A stretch of DNA of 31,785 bases. It comes from Phoronis ovalis (lineage: Eukaryota > Phoronida > Phoronidae). The notes under the pieces were generated by a model. The model made no database searches, was not told where the DNA came from, and was given only the letters and a program-made list of their open reading frames with translations. The stretch covers positions 1 to 31,785 of the forward strand of contig JAOXYB010026179.1 of the NCBI GenBank assembly GCA_028565635.1, written 5' to 3'. Below are positions 28,731 to 31,785 of the stretch, one piece after another (the stretch's first letter is position 1; every line of letters begins with the position of its first letter). The position numbers and the translations under genes are program-made.

Positions 28731-28852
28731 CGGAGCATAGATACTCAGAATATATGCAGCTTTGGAGCTCAAAATTTACTCTTGTTCATTCTGTAAAGTA
28801 TCATGCATTTAATTGTCTCGTCTGTAAAGTTGCTTACTAGTTCCCAGTTTTA

Positions 28853-28858
28853 AATAAA
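28853..28858 (+). terminator. ERO1: Candidate ERO1 poly(A) signal
   Basis: AATAAA lies 123 nt after the ERO1 stop codon and is the nearest canonical hexamer downstream of it. Confidence 0.55.
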
Positions 28859-29158
28859 TAATGATAATTTTACTTAAAATAGGTCAGTCACGGGCTAAAC
28901 AAATTTCCAGTATTATACAGTCACATTTTATTCAGCAAAAAAAGCATTCCATTGTAAATTAAATGCGTTGTATCTTAACAGCTTTATTTTAGATGGTTTT
29001 ATTTTGTCTTGGTATTAGCAGATTCAAGATCTGGATCAGTTTATTGGTGCTTATAATTGTCCTTGTATGTTACTTGCTAATTGTAATGATTGGCTATTGC
29101 CTACTCTGTTTATAGCTTATATCTTAGGTTATGCTAAACATTTACCAATAGTCTCCTT

Positions 29159-29164
29159 TTTATT
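29159..29164 (-). terminator. Candidate ZDHHC24-like poly(A) signal
   Basis: TTTATT on the plus strand gives AATAAA on the minus strand, about 260 nt beyond the stop codon at 29422. A further TTTATT lies at about 28983. The two convergent genes are separated by only 691 bp, so their 3' UTRs may approach or overlap. Confidence 0.5.
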
Positions 29165-29421
29165 GTTGATAACATAATAAAATGAGAATGTAATTGTTCA
29201 TAATTTAAAGTTACATATTAATAAACTCTATTTTGTAAAAAAACAAATTCTTATGTAGTGTTAAAATGTAAAACACTTCACATAGTTTACAACGTCAACC
29301 AACTGAAATCTTAACACTGTAATTAGTACATCATACAAACATTGCTAAAGATGTTCTGCTTTTGCTAACAATTCCATAATATTGGACAACTTGAAACAAT
29401 AACTTCTATTTCAGTGGAGGT

Positions 29422-30483
29422 CTATTGTTGCTTCAGTTTACTTTGTTTCCTAAGATTATGTCTCGTTCTTTCAAATTGTATTTCGTATACTCCATTACCT
29501 TTCTGTGCCAATCCTATTGGCATAAAGAAAGAAATGGCCCAATAAGGTCCTAGGATTTCCCTGAGATTCTTCCAACAGCTACCTTTGTTGTACTGTGTTA
29601 TGCCTCTCATAATTTCATATGTTGTTTGACCGTGGACAGATATTGCCATCTGCCAATAGAAAAAACCTGCTGCTGCAATCATAGCTAGTACAGTACCGAA
29701 GAACAGAGCTGTAAAAAACAGCTGTTCAAGTGATACGCCATATTTCATAGACCAGCTGTAAAGACTGACCGGTAATAATGTTATCAAGGTTTCAGGTCTA
29801 AACTGGATTCTATAAGATTTTTTCATCTCCATTGCCATGAGTATTATACAATACATACCAGATACCATCATGTGATAACAGAATATGATAAAATATTTCT
29901 GATTATGGAAGCCTAAGCATACGCCCATAAAGTAACAATGGTGGTCTCTTCGTAAAATACACTCGTCACATAAGATACAGTGATGACTTCTAGGTATTCT
30001 TTTTATACCACATGTAGCACAATTTGGATCTCTTGTGGATGGGCAATTTTCGCACGAATCATTTGATTTCTTATCTTCTGTCTCTTTGTCAGTATGTTGA
30101 CCTTTATTTGTCTCTTTCACTTTCTTGTGATCTTTTGATAATTTGGTATTATTCTTGCTCCTATCTTTATTTGTATTATTTTCAGTATCAGGTTCTATTT
30201 TAAATCTCTGTAGGACTTTCCTATGTAATCGTTTGATACTAGTACTAGTAAATATTGCCAAAGTATAATTTCCTACAACATTGACAAAACAGTACAGGGT
30301 GAAACACAAGTTCATGAGAACGACTAGTGGATTATGCAAAAATAGGTTGGGTATGATGTGCATAAGTAGCAAGTATGTATCACATATTGTCATGAATACA
30401 AAGTAAAAGATTCCAAGAACGTTATAGAACACCTTTAACTTCATATACAATCCAGGTAACTTGAATGCCTTCACAATATTCAT
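29422..30483 (-). CDS. ZDHHC24: ZDHHC24-like protein S-palmitoyltransferase
   Basis: The coding region is a single exon of 353 aa from the ATG at 30483. The sequence TTTTTTCAG ending at 30500 looks like an acceptor 17 nt upstream of the ATG, so a noncoding 5' exon is likely. Palmitoyl-CoA:protein cysteine S-acyltransferases are multipass membrane enzymes. Predicted membrane segments: about 17-43, 53-80, 197-219 and 253-278. The Cys-rich domain has C155-x2-C158, IPRSHHC (C169), C172 and C175, then the catalytic RRDHHC (DHHC at 180-183) and C189. HGQTTYE (285-291) is the TTxE motif. ILRRDHHC, GQTT, LGPYWA and the final GNGVYEI favour ZDHHC24 over other members. Between segments 2 and the Cys-rich domain is a long Lys/Asn/Asp-rich polar loop (about 95-147). 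Target proteins cannot be told from sequence. Confidence 0.92.
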   Translation of the reverse strand: MNIVKAFKLPGLYMKLKVFYNVLGIFYFVFMTICDTYLLLMHIIPNLFLHNPLVVLMNLCFTLYCFVNVVGNYTLAIFTSTSIKRLHRKVLQRFKIEPDTENNTNKDRSKNNTKLSKDHKKVKETNKGQHTDKETEDKKSNDSCENCPSTRDPNCATCGIKRIPRSHHCILCDECILRRDHHCYFMGVCLGFHNQKYFIIFCYHMMVSGMYCIILMAMEMKKSYRIQFRPETLITLLPVSLYSWSMKYGVSLEQLFFTALFFGTVLAMIAAAGFFYWQMAISVHGQTTYEIMRGITQYNKGSCWKNLREILGPYWAISFFMPIGLAQKGNGVYEIQFERTRHNLRKQSKLKQQ

Positions 30484-30499
30484 CTTGGTTATTACCAAC

Positions 30500-31101
30500 C
30501 TGAAAAAAAATTTGTAATTTTCAAAATAAAAAATTTAATACATCTACAAATGCAAACATTTTCTGTTTTTGGTTACATTACTGACTATAATACTTAAAAA
30601 TACATATTTCTCTTAACACATGATGGGACAATAATTAAACCTTGTCACCAATAAAAATTTTATTCACTGATTCGACCAGGCCATTCACTATTTTGGTTTT
30701 GTTTGAAAAAGAATTGTATTCTTGCTGACCAGCATAAATATTTTTTGTTCAAGAACATGTGTTTGTTATTATTAGGACAGGAAAATACAAATCCACGAGT
30801 GTAAAACAAGCCCAGATGATAAAAAAATCAGTAAAATGAATCCGACTTCCACAGGAGACATAGTACGGTCACTTCATACTTTTTTATTTATTGAGTTAAA
30901 ATTTGCTAAAATTCAACAAATGTTGTGACATAAGAAAGATTTATACATTTTTCACTTGATAATAACAAACTAAGGCCATCGAAGCATTGCTGTATTAAAA
31001 ATTTCATCGGTTTGTTATACAATAGATATTGAATAGGAAAGTGTTAGGGTCAACATTTGTTTTTTATCTAAAGCTGATCAAACCAGTAAGTCCAAAACTC
31101 A
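30500..31101. other. Upstream of the ZDHHC24-like gene, no gene recognised
   Basis: AT-rich sequence, probably a 5' UTR intron and promoter of the ZDHHC24-like gene. I could not identify the noncoding first exon or a CpG-rich promoter. Confidence 0.4.
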
Positions 31102-31358
31102 TTAACCCTTTCATCTCGAATAAAATGTCGCTAAAATGCGCGTACCCGGTATCACCGGGTACTCAATAAATAGTAAAATTAGTGCCCGTACTGCAAGTGC
31201 CATCTATCGTTTTTTCTATAAACTAGAGCATATTTCCACGTGTTTCAAAGCAGCAAACGGTAAAATGGCGGGGCGCAAGGTCCCACACAGACAATTCACT
31301 CTCGAAAAAAAAGGCCTAGCACAGGGGGTAGATTTACCTCTAGCAGTGAAAGAGTTAA
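31102..31358. mobile_element. piggyBac-like MITE, 257 bp with TTAA target sites
   Basis: The left end reads TTAA then CCCTTTCATC; the right end, reverse-complemented, reads TTAA then CTCTTTCACT. TTAA target duplication with CCCTTT-type ends is characteristic of piggyBac transposons. A perfect 9-bp subterminal inverted repeat (GTACCCGGT, ATC, ACCGGGTAC, 31142-31162) lies near the left end. No transposase is present, so it is non-autonomous. Confidence 0.7.
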
Positions 31359-31499
31359 AAGACAGTCACAGTATCTGGATTTGTTGTAACAGCCTTACTA
31401 CTATGTTGATTTTGTACAACAGATCCTCGATGCTGTATAAAGGCTGTCAAATCTACATCTAGTTTATCCCCCGGGTTTTGTTTCGAAAGACGATAGTTT

Positions 31500-31785
31500 T
31501 TGAATAGGAAAGTGGGCCTATTACCCTGCGGGGGGTACTTGACAGAAGAGTTGGTAGGGGTGTGCGCCCGGGGAGGGCACTTATGTAAAGGGTGGGTCCA
31601 CATGCGCAAACACAGGTTTTAAAACAAGCCCCTAAACGCGTATATAGACTGCTAAAAAACACCCCTTTGAAAGACTTGTAGGTATAAAAAGTTACCCTTT
31701 GGCAGACCTCACTTAGTAAAAATCATACGCTTTGGCAGACCTGAACTAAAATCATACCCTTTCACAGACTGTGAGTAAAAACTAA
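31500..31785. repeat. Second copy of the minisatellite-bearing dispersed element, cut by the window end
   Basis: The reverse complement of 31528-31580 (GGGCGCACACCCCTACC, CTTCTGTCAAGTACCCCCC) matches the right end of the element at 17139-17186. It is followed by an array of CATACCCTTTGGCAGACCT-type units (starting near 31661, 31695, 31729 and 31756) running off the window. The array unit differs from the first copy's (reverse complement TATACCCTGTGGTA) yet keeps the ATACCCT core. Confidence 0.8.

Noticed and set aside
31136-31462. 108-codon plus-strand frame near the right end
   Set aside because: Most of it overlaps the TTAA-flanked MITE and shows no protein motif; its composition follows the element.

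Overview
The window is AT-rich animal DNA: large introns, GT-AG splice junctions, a 17-exon ERO1 gene, dispersed repeats with inverted ends, and MITE-like elements. Protein families and gene structure point to an invertebrate, probably a marine bilaterian. I cannot name the species. All exon boundaries were read by eye from splice signals and reading frame; there is no transcript evidence.

Layout. (1) 365-3820, minus: a five-exon gene for a secreted protein with an N-terminal beta-propeller-like region, a Thr-rich mucin-like linker made by a coding minisatellite, and a C-terminal purple-acid-phosphatase domain. (2) 3821-7420: intergenic, with an old large inverted repeat (5951-6550) and nested hairpins. 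(3) 7421-8698, plus: a three-exon gene for a small secreted Cys-rich protein with two anaphylatoxin-like Cys modules. (4) 8699-10480: intergenic, with one local tandem duplication. (5) 10481-16132, minus: NDUFAF7, a mitochondrial complex I assembly methyltransferase, nine coding exons. (6) 16153-18018: the head-to-head spacer between NDUFAF7 and ERO1, holding a degenerate tandem repeat, a terminal-inverted-repeat element with an internal minisatellite, and a long palindrome. (7) 18027-28730, plus: ERO1, the ER thiol oxidase, 17 coding exons, including three consecutive microexons of 21, 15 and 12 nt. (8) 29422-30483, minus: a ZDHHC24-like palmitoyltransferase with its coding region in one exon, tail-to-tail with ERO1. 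(9) 30500-31785: a piggyBac-like MITE and a second copy of the minisatellite-bearing element.

The genes form no operon or pathway cluster; neighbours are ordinary metazoan genes in alternating orientation. The most interesting signals are in ERO1. Three in-frame, same-phase microexons build the loop between the two cysteines equivalent to human Cys208 and Cys241, and a three-codon upstream ORF overlaps the ERO1 start codon as ATGA. The propeller-mucin-phosphatase fusion and the tandem anaphylatoxin-like protein are the next most unusual items.
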